Assembly (NCBI RefSeq): GCF_003054265.1 | Contig: NZ_QBKT01000002.1 | Span: forward strand, 581,662-645,661 | Source: Kordia periserrulae | GTDB taxonomy: Bacteria > Bacteroidota > Bacteroidia > Flavobacteriales > Flavobacteriaceae | DNA length: 64,000 nt | Reading direction: 5' to 3' | Shown here: positions 46,577 through 55,298 of the stretch, piece by piece | Layout of the letters: each line of letters starts with the position of its first letter | Numbering within the stretch: position 1 is the stretch's first letter | Translations under genes and position numbers: made by a program | Notes under the pieces: generated by a model | Told to the model about the DNA's origin: nothing | Databases searched by the model: none | What the model saw: the letters and a program-made list of their open reading frames with translations, nothing else

Positions 46577-47824
46577 ATGGATATCCCAATCGAAAAGAAA
46601 AAATTTAACAAAAAACGCCTATTCATACTCATGGCAATAATAGCACTGCTCATTATTACAGTAATGGCTATTATGTCTGGAACGGGCTCTAAATTGAACG
46701 TTGATTCAGAACATATTATAATTGGTGAAGTAAGTGAAGGTTCTTTTCAGGAAAATATACCTGTATCAGGAACAGTACTTCCTATAAAAACTATTTTTCT
46801 TGATGCACTAGAAGGTGGAAGAGTAGAAGAAATTTTTGTAGAAGATGGAGCTATTATGAAAAAAGGAGATCCTATTTTGAAACTGTCAAATACCGATTTA
46901 GAACTGAGTTTGATTAACCAAGAAACTTCGGTTTACAATTTACTTACGCAAATGCAAATTTCTCAAAATGCAGCGCGACAAAATACCATTAGTAGACTCA
47001 ATCAACAAACAGATGTTGAAAATGCCTTGATAGAAGCTAAACGTATTTATGAACTCAATAAGAAATTGTACGAGCAAAATGCTATTGGTGGACAGGAATT
47101 TAAATCGTCAAAAAATGATTATGAATATCAATTGCGAAGAAAAGAATTATCAGATCAAATTTTAAAACAAGATTCTATTTCCAATAAAAATGAATTGAGT
47201 CAAGCTAAAAGTTCGTATGCACGAACGCAAAGAGCTTTGGATTTAATGCGTAGAAAAGTGGAAGACTTGTTAGTAAGAGCTCCTTTAGATGGGCAGTTAA
47301 CCTCATTAGATGCTGAAGTTGGAGAGTCAAAAAACAAAGGAGAACGTTTAGGACAAATAGATGTTTTAAGTGGTTATAAAATAACAGCAAACATTGATGA
47401 ACACTATGTTTCTAAAGTTCATATAGGACAAAGAGGATCGTTTTTACTAAACGGAAAAAACTATGAACTAGAAATAAAGAAAATATATATACAAGTAACC
47501 AACGGAAAATTTCAAGTCGATATGGGATTTGTTGGAGAAAATCCAGAAGGAATTCGAAGAGGACAAACAATACAAATATTGTTAGCACTAAGTGCTGAAA
47601 AGCAAACCGTAAGAATACCAAAAGGTGGTTTTTACCAAAAAACAGGCGGAAACTGGATTTTTAAAGTTAGTCAAGATGGAGAAAGTGCATTTAGAGTTCC
47701 TATTCAACTAGGAAGTCAAAATACAGAATACTACGAAGTGCTAGAAGGCTTGTTGCCAGGAGACAAAGTAATTACTTCGAGCTATGCCAATTTTGGAGAT
47801 AAAGAAGAACTTATAATCAAATAA
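46577..47824 (+). CDS. Periplasmic adaptor subunit of a MacAB-TolC-type efflux system
   Basis: 415 residues. One N-terminal membrane anchor (about residues 15-33, FILMAIIALLIITVMAIM), then a biotinyl-lipoyl half (VPVSGTVLPIKTIFLDALEGGRVEEIFVEDGAIMKKGDPIL, given here in pieces: EGGRVEEIFVEDG), an alpha-helical hairpin at about 110-225, the second lipoyl half (VRAPLDGQLTSLDAEVGE) and beta-barrel. This is the HlyD/MacA architecture bridging inner-membrane transporter and TolC. First gene of the operon 46577-52847. Confidence 0.92.
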   Translation: MDIPIEKKKFNKKRLFILMAIIALLIITVMAIMSGTGSKLNVDSEHIIIGEVSEGSFQENIPVSGTVLPIKTIFLDALEGGRVEEIFVEDGAIMKKGDPILKLSNTDLELSLINQETSVYNLLTQMQISQNAARQNTISRLNQQTDVENALIEAKRIYELNKKLYEQNAIGGQEFKSSKNDYEYQLRRKELSDQILKQDSISNKNELSQAKSSYARTQRALDLMRRKVEDLLVRAPLDGQLTSLDAEVGESKNKGERLGQIDVLSGYKITANIDEHYVSKVHIGQRGSFLLNGKNYELEIKKIYIQVTNGKFQVDMGFVGENPEGIRRGQTIQILLALSAEKQTVRIPKGGFYQKTGGNWIFKVSQDGESAFRVPIQLGSQNTEYYEVLEGLLPGDKVITSSYANFGDKEELIIK

Positions 47825-47850
47825 AAAAACAAATTTTAAACATAAATAAC

Positions 47851-48246
47851 ATGAAAAGAAAAGTATTGTACACCGTAATTGCTTCACTCATCTTCTTTAC
47901 AGCTTGTGAAGAATCAAAAGCAAAAAATACTGTCAAAAATGATGAAAAAACAGTAGAAGTTACCAAAAATAAAGCTGGTGAAGCCACTGCTCAAAATACC
48001 GTGCAAGAAAGTGATGGATTTAAAGAAGTAGCACCTGAAAAAGTTCCAAGAACATTATTATCAGCGCTTATGAAAACATATCCTGATGCATATATTCAAA
48101 AAATTTCAGTAAACGATGATGGTGTGTACAGATTGGATGGAAGCATGGAAAGTGATGGTTCTAAAGTAAGATACTATGCAAAAGCTGATGGAACATGGTT
48201 GGTAAAAGATGACAAAGGAAATTTTGTTGCAAAAGACAATAACTAA
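47851..48246 (+). CDS. Small lipoprotein, PepSY-like, in the efflux operon
   Basis: 131 residues. The N-terminus is a lipoprotein signal with lipobox FTAC (Cys19), then a charged linker. The C-terminal half (LLSALMKTYPDAYIQKISVNDDGVYRLDG) has the pattern of small PepSY-like periplasmic domains, but I would not name a family firmly. It sits 26 bases after the adaptor gene and 38 bases before the ATPase gene. A role in sensing or assisting the exporter is a guess from position. Confidence 0.65.
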   Translation: MKRKVLYTVIASLIFFTACEESKAKNTVKNDEKTVEVTKNKAGEATAQNTVQESDGFKEVAPEKVPRTLLSALMKTYPDAYIQKISVNDDGVYRLDGSMESDGSKVRYYAKADGTWLVKDDKGNFVAKDNN

Positions 48247-48284
48247 AAATTGAACAATTTCTCGCAATTAATACAATAGCTATT

Positions 48285-48962
48285 ATGATACAAATAACAG
48301 ATTTAAAGAAAATTTATAAAACCGAAGAACTCCATACCATTGCGTTGAACGATTTGTCTTTTGAAGTAAAACAAGGAGAATTCGTAACCATTATGGGACC
48401 TTCAGGATGTGGTAAATCGACACTATTAAATATTCTTGGATTGCTTGACAATGCCGATGGAGGTAGCTATAAATTTAATGGCGAAGAAGTAATTCATTAC
48501 AACGAACGAAAAAGAGCAGATATTCGAAAGAAGAACATCGGTTTTGTTTTTCAGAACTTTAATCTAATAGATCAATTAACCGTTTTTGAAAATGCAGAAC
48601 TTCCTTTGGTATATGTTGGACTCAAAAAAGACCAGCGAAAGCAAATTGTGGAAGAAGCTTTGGATAAAATGCAAATTCTTCACCGAAAAAATCACTTTCC
48701 ACAACAACTATCTGGAGGACAGCAACAAAGAGTTGCTGTTGCGAGAGCAGTAGTGAATAATCCAAAACTAATCTTAGCCGATGAGCCTACAGGAAACTTA
48801 GATAGTGCTAATGGTAATGAAGTTATGGATTTGCTTACCGAGTTAAACAATCAGGGAACAACCATTATCATGGTAACTCACAGTGAAAATGACGCCAAAT
48901 ACAGCCATCGAATCATACGAATGCTTGATGGTAAAAAAGTAATTGAAAACAGTCTTGTATAA
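48285..48962 (+). CDS. ABC transporter ATPase, MacB/LolD type
   Basis: 225 residues, a single ABC domain. Walker A MGPSGCGKST, Q-loop VFQNFNLIDQLTVFENAELPL, signature LSGGQQQRVAVARAVV, Walker B LILADEPTGNLDS and the H-loop MVTHSEND are intact. The NLDSANG and ENAELPL patterns are typical of the MacB/LolD/FtsE family. It drives the FtsX-type permease encoded 10 bases downstream. Confidence 0.96.
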   Translation: MIQITDLKKIYKTEELHTIALNDLSFEVKQGEFVTIMGPSGCGKSTLLNILGLLDNADGGSYKFNGEEVIHYNERKRADIRKKNIGFVFQNFNLIDQLTVFENAELPLVYVGLKKDQRKQIVEEALDKMQILHRKNHFPQQLSGGQQQRVAVARAVVNNPKLILADEPTGNLDSANGNEVMDLLTELNNQGTTIIMVTHSENDAKYSHRIIRMLDGKKVIENSLV

Positions 48963-48972
48963 AATTTGAGGT

Positions 48973-51384
48973 ATGATAGGTAATTACTTAAAAATAGCAT
49001 GGCGAAATTTACGCTCTAACAAAGAGGTTTTCTTAATCAATATTTTAGGATTGGCTATCGGTATTGCTTCTTTTCTTATTTTAATGCTCTATGTAGTAGA
49101 CGAATTGAGCTACGATAAACACCATGAAAATGCAGATAATATCGTCCGAATTGTAACTCGTGGTAAAATTGGAGACAACATTATGAATCAGGCACATACA
49201 CAAGGGCCGATTGCTGATGTATTACAAAGAGAATTTCCAGAAGTAAAAAATACGGCGCGACTTAGAAAGCTTACAGCTACTAAAATTGTATATGGCAACA
49301 ATACATTTAGAGATGGAAAAGTAGCGATGATTGATCCTAGCTTTTTACAAATATTTACCATTCCTTTTGTAAAAGGGAATGCCGCTACAGCGCTCAACGA
49401 ACCAAATTCAATAGTTATTGACGAAGAGCAAGCAAAAAAATATTTCGGAAATCAAAATCCTTTAAATAAAATTGTAAAATACGGAGAATCAGGACAGTCA
49501 TTTAAAGTTACGGGTGTTTTTGAAAAAATACCGACAAACTCTCACTTTCATTTTGATCATTTCATCACAACAACAGGAGTAGAATATGCTAGCAATGACA
49601 ATTGGACAAGTTCTGATTTTCATACCTATGTATTACTATCTGATGATGTTTCTGCGGAAGCATTTGAATCAAAACTTCCTAAAGTTGTAGAAAAATATAT
49701 GGGAGCACAAATGGAAAGAGAAATGGGAATTACCTTTTCTGAATTTATAAAGTCAGGTAACAAATTCGGACTCTTTGTGCAGCCTTTAGAAAAAATACAT
49801 TTATACTCAGATTTTTCAGGAGAAACAGAATTGGAATCTGGAGGAGATATTAAAAAGCTCTACATTTTTGGTTCTGTCGCATTCTTTATGCTTCTGGTGG
49901 CATGTATAAATTTCATGAACTTATCTACTGCAACGGCAACACAAAGATCTAAGGAAGTAGGAATCAGGAAAGTATTAGGTTCCAATAAAAAACAGCTTGT
50001 ACTGCAGTTTTTAGCCGAATCGTTCATCATCACATTAATTGCTACAATTATAGGCTATGTTGTGGTGTTGGCTACGCTAGGCTTATTCAATAATCTTTCG
50101 GGGAAAGAACTAGAATTATCGTTCATGTTTACTCCAAAAGTAATTTTTATAGTACTAATGCTTATAGTGTTAGTTAGTATAATGGCAGGCGGTTATCCAG
50201 CATTTTATATGTCTTCATTTCAACCAATCAAAGCATTGAAAAGTAAATTTTCTGGCTCTGGAAAAGGAAAAGGAATTCGTAGCATTTTAGTGATACTTCA
50301 ATTTGTGATTTCTTCGGGATTAATTTTGTTAACGATTCTGGTCGGAAAGCAAATGCAGTACATTCAAGACAAAGATGTAGGATATGAAAAAGAAAACCTC
50401 ATTGTTATCAGAAATGCAAAATATCTTAGAACAGGTTTAGAAGCTTTTAAAAATCAGCTATTAAACGATCCTAGAGTGGAAAATGTGACCATTTCGTCGT
50501 ATGTTCCTGTGGGAGAAACCAATAGCAGTAGTTCAGGTATTTTTATAAATCAAAAATTCAATCGTGTTATTGATGTGTATAATGTGGACGAAAATTATAT
50601 TCCTACGCTAAAAATGAAGGTGGTAGAAGGACGTAATTTCTCCAAATCTTTTGCCGATTCTCTCAACATCATCATTAATGAAACAGCCGCTTCCGAATTA
50701 GGATTTGGAAAAGAAGCATTGAATAAAACACTCTCTCGCGAAACGCCTTTTGGACTTGAAACGCTAACGGTTGTAGGTGTCGTTAAAGATTTTAACTATA
50801 AATCGTTACACAAAAAAATTGATCCATTAATCATGGTGAATAGACCTTTCGGCGGATTGATTATACGATCTAAAACAAGTGACTTATCAGGTCTTATCAA
50901 TAAAATAGGAAATACTTGGAGCGAATTCAAAGTAGGGGAACCGTTTTCCTATACAATTATGGAAAATTCGTTTAGTGAACAGTATGAAATAGAAGAAAAA
51001 ATGGGCACCATTCTAAAAATATTTGCGTTACTGACAATAATAATTGCCTGTTTGGGATTATTTGGACTGGTAACATTTACAGCAGCACAACGATTTAAAG
51101 AAATCGGGATTCGGAAAACACTTGGCTCTAGTACTACGCAGATAGTAACACTCTTGGCAAGTGACTTTTTAAAGCTAATACTGATATCGCTCGTCATAGC
51201 ATTTCCTATTGCATATTACTTTATGAATAAGTGGTTGCAAGATTTTGCATACAGAGTTAATATTGGCGTCATGATGTTTATTTTGACAGCATTCGTAATT
51301 ATTGTCATAGCTCTATTAACAATTACTGTTAGAAGTGTCAAAGCAGCAAATGCAAATCCTATAGACAGCTTACGAACAGAATAA
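48973..51384 (+). CDS. FtsX-type ABC permease (Bacteroidota MacB-like, duplicated)
   Basis: 803 residues: two halves, each with a periplasmic MacB_PCD-like domain and FtsX membrane helices. N-terminal half: LKIAWRNLRSNKEVFLINILGLAIGIASFLILM and, later, ATQRSKEVGIRKVLGSNKKQLVLQFL. C-terminal half ends AAQRFKEIGIRKTLGSSTTQIVTLL and the SVKAANANPIDSLRTE tail typical of this Bacteroidota family. It works with the ATPase, adaptor and TolC-like genes. Export of the cluster's peptide, or self-protection, is inferred from location. Confidence 0.93.
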   Translation: MIGNYLKIAWRNLRSNKEVFLINILGLAIGIASFLILMLYVVDELSYDKHHENADNIVRIVTRGKIGDNIMNQAHTQGPIADVLQREFPEVKNTARLRKLTATKIVYGNNTFRDGKVAMIDPSFLQIFTIPFVKGNAATALNEPNSIVIDEEQAKKYFGNQNPLNKIVKYGESGQSFKVTGVFEKIPTNSHFHFDHFITTTGVEYASNDNWTSSDFHTYVLLSDDVSAEAFESKLPKVVEKYMGAQMEREMGITFSEFIKSGNKFGLFVQPLEKIHLYSDFSGETELESGGDIKKLYIFGSVAFFMLLVACINFMNLSTATATQRSKEVGIRKVLGSNKKQLVLQFLAESFIITLIATIIGYVVVLATLGLFNNLSGKELELSFMFTPKVIFIVLMLIVLVSIMAGGYPAFYMSSFQPIKALKSKFSGSGKGKGIRSILVILQFVISSGLILLTILVGKQMQYIQDKDVGYEKENLIVIRNAKYLRTGLEAFKNQLLNDPRVENVTISSYVPVGETNSSSSGIFINQKFNRVIDVYNVDENYIPTLKMKVVEGRNFSKSFADSLNIIINETAASELGFGKEALNKTLSRETPFGLETLTVVGVVKDFNYKSLHKKIDPLIMVNRPFGGLIIRSKTSDLSGLINKIGNTWSEFKVGEPFSYTIMENSFSEQYEIEEKMGTILKIFALLTIIIACLGLFGLVTFTAAQRFKEIGIRKTLGSSTTQIVTLLASDFLKLILISLVIAFPIAYYFMNKWLQDFAYRVNIGVMMFILTAFVIIVIALLTITVRSVKAANANPIDSLRTE

Positions 51385-51431
51385 AAGAAACGAAAAACTT
51401 ATCATTAACATTTTTATTAAAGCTTACACGT

Positions 51432-52847
51432 GTGAAAAAATATATCATACATATCTTTTTAATATCTTTTATAACAGGATACGGACAAGAAGCGTCGCAA
51501 CAAAGAATAACATTATCAGAATGTATTGAAATTGCTATCAAAAACAATTTGGATGTTCAAAAATCTGAGTTCAACAACGCTTCCGAAACCATCAATCACC
51601 GTCAAGCTAAATGGGACATGTTTCCTACCATGAATTTAGATTTTACGCATGGAGTTAACAATGGTAGAAGTATCGATCCTTTTACAAATGATGTTATCAA
51701 CCAGGAATTGACATTTTCGAATGCCCGACTCGATTTGAATGTAACAGTGTTTAACAACTTTCGATTATTAAACACCCTTGCGCAAATGCGGTTAAATAAA
51801 GAAGCTTCCGAAATGGAAATTGTTGAAGCAAGACAAAATCTCGTTTTACAAGTGACGCTATTATTTCTTCAAATTCTTAACGGACAAGAAATCTTAGAAC
51901 TAGCGAAAAGAGAACTGGAATCCACAGAAAAACAATTGCAACGCTTAAATAAGTTAAAAGAACAAGAAGCAGGCGATCCATTAGATTACAACGATATCAT
52001 GTGGCAAATGAAACTGAACAAAATATCGTTAGTGGAAGCTAAAAATGCTTTAAATATCAATATCTCAAAATTAATTGAGTTGATGAACGTTGATGATGAG
52101 GTCAATTTTCTGTTTGAAGATATCATTGATGCTACCACATTTGAAAAATACCAATTAACTCCTTCTGAAGTATACAATCAGGCCGTAGAAAATCAAGGTT
52201 CTGTTCAAGCTAGGCAATTACGATTAGATGCAGCAGAAAAAGGAATCAAGGTGGCTAGGGCGAATTACTTTCCAGAGATTTCCGTTTTTGGACAATTAAA
52301 CACCAACTATTCAAGTCTTGCCCGAATCTTTAGAGAAACGGGAGTTTCAGTAGAAGATACAGGAGCTTTTGTAACCGTAGATGGGAGCGATTTGCCAGTA
52401 TTTAGTAATGTTCCTCAATTGGTTCCAGAAAGACTCACCTTCTCTAATCAATTTGAAAATAACCTTAATGTGGTGGTTGGACTCTCTGTTAGGATTCCTA
52501 TTTTTAACGGATTTACTGCAAAAAATAACGTACAGTTAGAAAAAATAAAAAAAGAAGAAAGAAGTGCAGAGCTTACCAATATCAAAAATAGATTAAAACA
52601 AGCTATCAATCAGGCTTTTAATAACATGAAGGCGGCTTATGAACGTTACAACTTGCTAAAAGAACAAATTGAATACGCTGAAGAATCCTTTAGAATCAAT
52701 GAAGTTAAATTCAATGCAGGTGTGTCAAATCTTGTAGATTATATTTTGAGTAAAAATAAACGTGAACAAAATCTCATAAACCTAAGTACTGCAAAGTACG
52801 AGTACCTTTTAAATGTAAAAATATTAGAATACTATCGCGGTCTTTAA
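51432..52847 (+). CDS. TolC-family outer-membrane efflux protein
   Basis: 471 residues from a GTG start at 51432 (KKYIIHIFLISFITGYGQ is the signal peptide). The repeated TolC pattern is present: ITLSECIEIAIKNNLDVQKSE near the N-terminus and ARANYFPEISVFGQLNTNY in the second half, with long coiled-coil helices. It forms the outer-membrane channel of the tripartite pump and closes the operon. Confidence 0.93.
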   Translation: MKKYIIHIFLISFITGYGQEASQQRITLSECIEIAIKNNLDVQKSEFNNASETINHRQAKWDMFPTMNLDFTHGVNNGRSIDPFTNDVINQELTFSNARLDLNVTVFNNFRLLNTLAQMRLNKEASEMEIVEARQNLVLQVTLLFLQILNGQEILELAKRELESTEKQLQRLNKLKEQEAGDPLDYNDIMWQMKLNKISLVEAKNALNINISKLIELMNVDDEVNFLFEDIIDATTFEKYQLTPSEVYNQAVENQGSVQARQLRLDAAEKGIKVARANYFPEISVFGQLNTNYSSLARIFRETGVSVEDTGAFVTVDGSDLPVFSNVPQLVPERLTFSNQFENNLNVVVGLSVRIPIFNGFTAKNNVQLEKIKKEERSAELTNIKNRLKQAINQAFNNMKAAYERYNLLKEQIEYAEESFRINEVKFNAGVSNLVDYILSKNKREQNLINLSTAKYEYLLNVKILEYYRGL

Positions 52848-53569
52848 GATTAATTATCACTGGTATTTTTGGTATTTTAACAAAAAAATGTATTTTTATC
52901 AAAATGTCAAATTAAAGACACTTTATAGTTGTTTTTAAAGAAAAAAGACATTACCAAAATATGTTATATTGCGCTAAGCAAATGTAACTTACAGTGGCGA
53001 AGCCATATTCTTTAATCACTTGAAACCCGAAATTTAAGCGATTCCATCCACATTTTTAAATAAAAATTAATAGAAGCATCATCGTTTATATGATGCTAAA
53101 AACAAATTTCATTATAGTTTTGAATACGATAAAAACTATAATGATATACGGTATTTGTACTACCTAAATTTACGAACATAAATAGTATAAAGTACAAAAT
53201 AGCTGTAACCAGTAATTGAGCCGATGTATTGCATAACAAATTTGGCTCAAAAAAGGTATTCAAATAACAGCAACGAAGTTGGTTATAGCGGAATTCTCCT
53301 CCCATTAAAAAGCAGTTTGATTTTAGCATACCATGCTAAAATCATTTGACTCATTTTTTAGATAAGAACATTTGTGTGATTTTCTAATCTAAAATACGTG
53401 TCGTAAATCCCTCATGATGATGTTCAAAATGAAAGGATATTTTATCCAATTCGTATTGAACTATTGCTTTAAAAAATCACATACATAAACACAAGAGTAA
53501 TGCAGTAACGCATTTGCAATTGTTTTGTAAAACGGACAAGATTAGTATAACAAAGCCAAATATAAAATT
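52848..53569. other. 722-bp non-coding region with a cluster of hairpins
   Basis: I see no credible gene. Four inverted repeats are present: AGCATCAT/ATGATGCT at 53075-53097, CATTATAGTTTT/AAAACTATAATG at 53110-53143, TTTGTACT/AGTACAAA at 53154-53198, and TGATTTTAGCAT-acc-ATGCTAAAATCA at 53318-53344. The motif ATGCTAAAA occurs both in the last hairpin and at 53093. The region separates the efflux operon from the second biosynthetic block. It may hold a small RNA, a decayed insertion element, or terminator and promoter structures. Confidence 0.5.
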
Positions 53570-55162
53570 ATGGAGAAAACAAAAATTGATTACCTAATTA
53601 TAGGTGCTGGTCCAGCTGGAATTCAACTAGGTTATTATTTTGAAAAGAATAAACTCGATTATTGTATTTTAGAACGAAACGATTGTTCAGGTAGCTTTTT
53701 CAAGACTTATCCCAGACACAAAAAACTAATTTCAATCAATAAAATATATACGGGATATGATAATCCTGATTTAAACATGCGATGGGACTGGAATTCACTA
53801 CTTTCCGATGATACAAATATGTTGCTGAAAAATTACTCAAAAGAGTACTTTCCGCATTCTGATGATTTTGTAAAATACCTTCAAGATTTCGCTGATAATT
53901 TTAAATTAAACATACGTTATAATTGTCCTGTAGACGCAATTACGAAAACTGAAGATGGGCTATTTCACGTACAATGTGGAACGCAACATTTTGAGAGTAA
54001 ACGCGTAATTATAGCTACAGGAGTTCCAAAACAAATTGTTCCAGATATAGAAGGAATAGAACACTGCGAATACTATGCTGATTGTTCCGTTGATCCTGAG
54101 GATTATATTGATAAAAAAGTTTTAATCATTGGTAAAGGAAACTCTGGTTTTGAAATGGCAGATTCGTTGGTAGCAACGGCTAGCAGAATTCACTTAGTAA
54201 GTCCAAACAATATCAAATTTGCCTGGAAATCACATTACGTGGGTAACTTACGCGCTGTAAATAACAACCTATTAGACACGTATCTTTTAAAATCTCAAAA
54301 TGCAATATTAAATGCTGATATTGTTAAAATTGAAAAACAAGATAATGGTAAACTAAAAGTGACCGTAGATTATACGCAAGTTCGTGGTGGTGAAAAAGAA
54401 GAATTTGAATACGATCATGTAATCATTACTTGTGGTTTTAAAATGGACGACGCTATCTTTAAAGGAAATGCAGTTCCTAATACAGTTTACAACGGGAAAT
54501 TTCCAGAATTAAGCAATGAGTGGGAATCTACAAATGTTGAAAACCTATATTTTGCAGGAATTCTAACGCATTCTAGAGACTTTAAAAAAGCTACTTCAGG
54601 ATTCATTCATGGATTTAGATATAACTGCGAAGCACTTGCTAAAATTCTGATGAGAAAGCACGAACAAAAAGAACTCCATTTTAACGTTTTAAAAGGAATT
54701 GATACCGCCAAACTTACAGAACAAATTATTGAAAAAATCAACCTTAGTTCAGCATTGTGGCAACAATTTTCTTTTATGGGAGATGTGCTTATTGTAGATA
54801 AAGAAAATAACGAAACACGCTACTGTGAAGCTCTTCCGTGTGATTACATAAAAGAAGTACTTTGTAAGGATGAGGAAGAATATTACATCATTACACTTGA
54901 ATACGGTTCTAGGCATTTTGATCCTTTTTCTGAAGATGTTGAACGTATCAATCGTTTTGATGCCGAACACGCAGACGAAAGTGACTTCTTGCATCCTGTA
55001 ATCAGAAAATATTCCAAAGAAAAAGAAGTAGCAACAATCCATCTTATTGAAAACTTCCACAGTGAGTTTGACAAACCAGAACATATTAAAGCACTCAAAA
55101 AATTTCTTGATGCAGAAGTGCTCAATGGCAATGCTGTGAAAAATAACTTAGTGAGTTATTAA
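53570..55162 (+). CDS. FAD-dependent flavoprotein monooxygenase/oxidoreductase (FOXRED2-like)
   Basis: 530 residues. N-terminal FAD Rossmann motif GAGPAG at 12-17, and a second dinucleotide motif IIGKGNSGFEMADSL at about 186-200 for NAD(P)H. RVIIATGVPK and NLYFAGILTHSRDFKKATSGFIHGFRYN are typical of class B flavin monooxygenase relatives and resemble the FOXRED2 group. The last ~140 residues are an extra acidic domain of unknown function. Located 136 bases before NRPS2 on the same strand, it is probably a tailoring or precursor-modifying enzyme. The reaction cannot be deduced. Confidence 0.8.
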   Translation: MEKTKIDYLIIGAGPAGIQLGYYFEKNKLDYCILERNDCSGSFFKTYPRHKKLISINKIYTGYDNPDLNMRWDWNSLLSDDTNMLLKNYSKEYFPHSDDFVKYLQDFADNFKLNIRYNCPVDAITKTEDGLFHVQCGTQHFESKRVIIATGVPKQIVPDIEGIEHCEYYADCSVDPEDYIDKKVLIIGKGNSGFEMADSLVATASRIHLVSPNNIKFAWKSHYVGNLRAVNNNLLDTYLLKSQNAILNADIVKIEKQDNGKLKVTVDYTQVRGGEKEEFEYDHVIITCGFKMDDAIFKGNAVPNTVYNGKFPELSNEWESTNVENLYFAGILTHSRDFKKATSGFIHGFRYNCEALAKILMRKHEQKELHFNVLKGIDTAKLTEQIIEKINLSSALWQQFSFMGDVLIVDKENNETRYCEALPCDYIKEVLCKDEEEYYIITLEYGSRHFDPFSEDVERINRFDAEHADESDFLHPVIRKYSKEKEVATIHLIENFHSEFDKPEHIKALKKFLDAEVLNGNAVKNNLVSY

Positions 55163-55174
55163 AATAAATGAAAA

Positions 55175-55215
55175 CATATTCTGACGCTTTCGTGAGCATG
55201 AAAAGTCAGAATATG
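55175..55215 (+). promoter_or_regulatory. Perfect 11-bp inverted repeat between flavoprotein and NRPS2 genes
   Basis: CATATTCTGAC at 55175-55185 and GTCAGAATATG at 55205-55215 enclose a 19-base loop that contains its own small GCT/AGC stem. It begins 13 bases after the flavoprotein stop. There is no T-run, so a simple terminator is unlikely; an attenuator overcome by the UpxY-like factor, or an operator, are options. Confidence 0.6.
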
Positions 55216-55298
55216 ATTGCGCTCAAAATTCTTAACACAACCAATTACCATCCATTTTCATGATACTTTTTGTAGCGTGAAAATATCACACCAATCTT

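Noticed and set aside
53096..53329. A minus-strand 77-residue gene
   Set aside because: The frame crosses several inverted repeats, has no motif and no sign of a leader.
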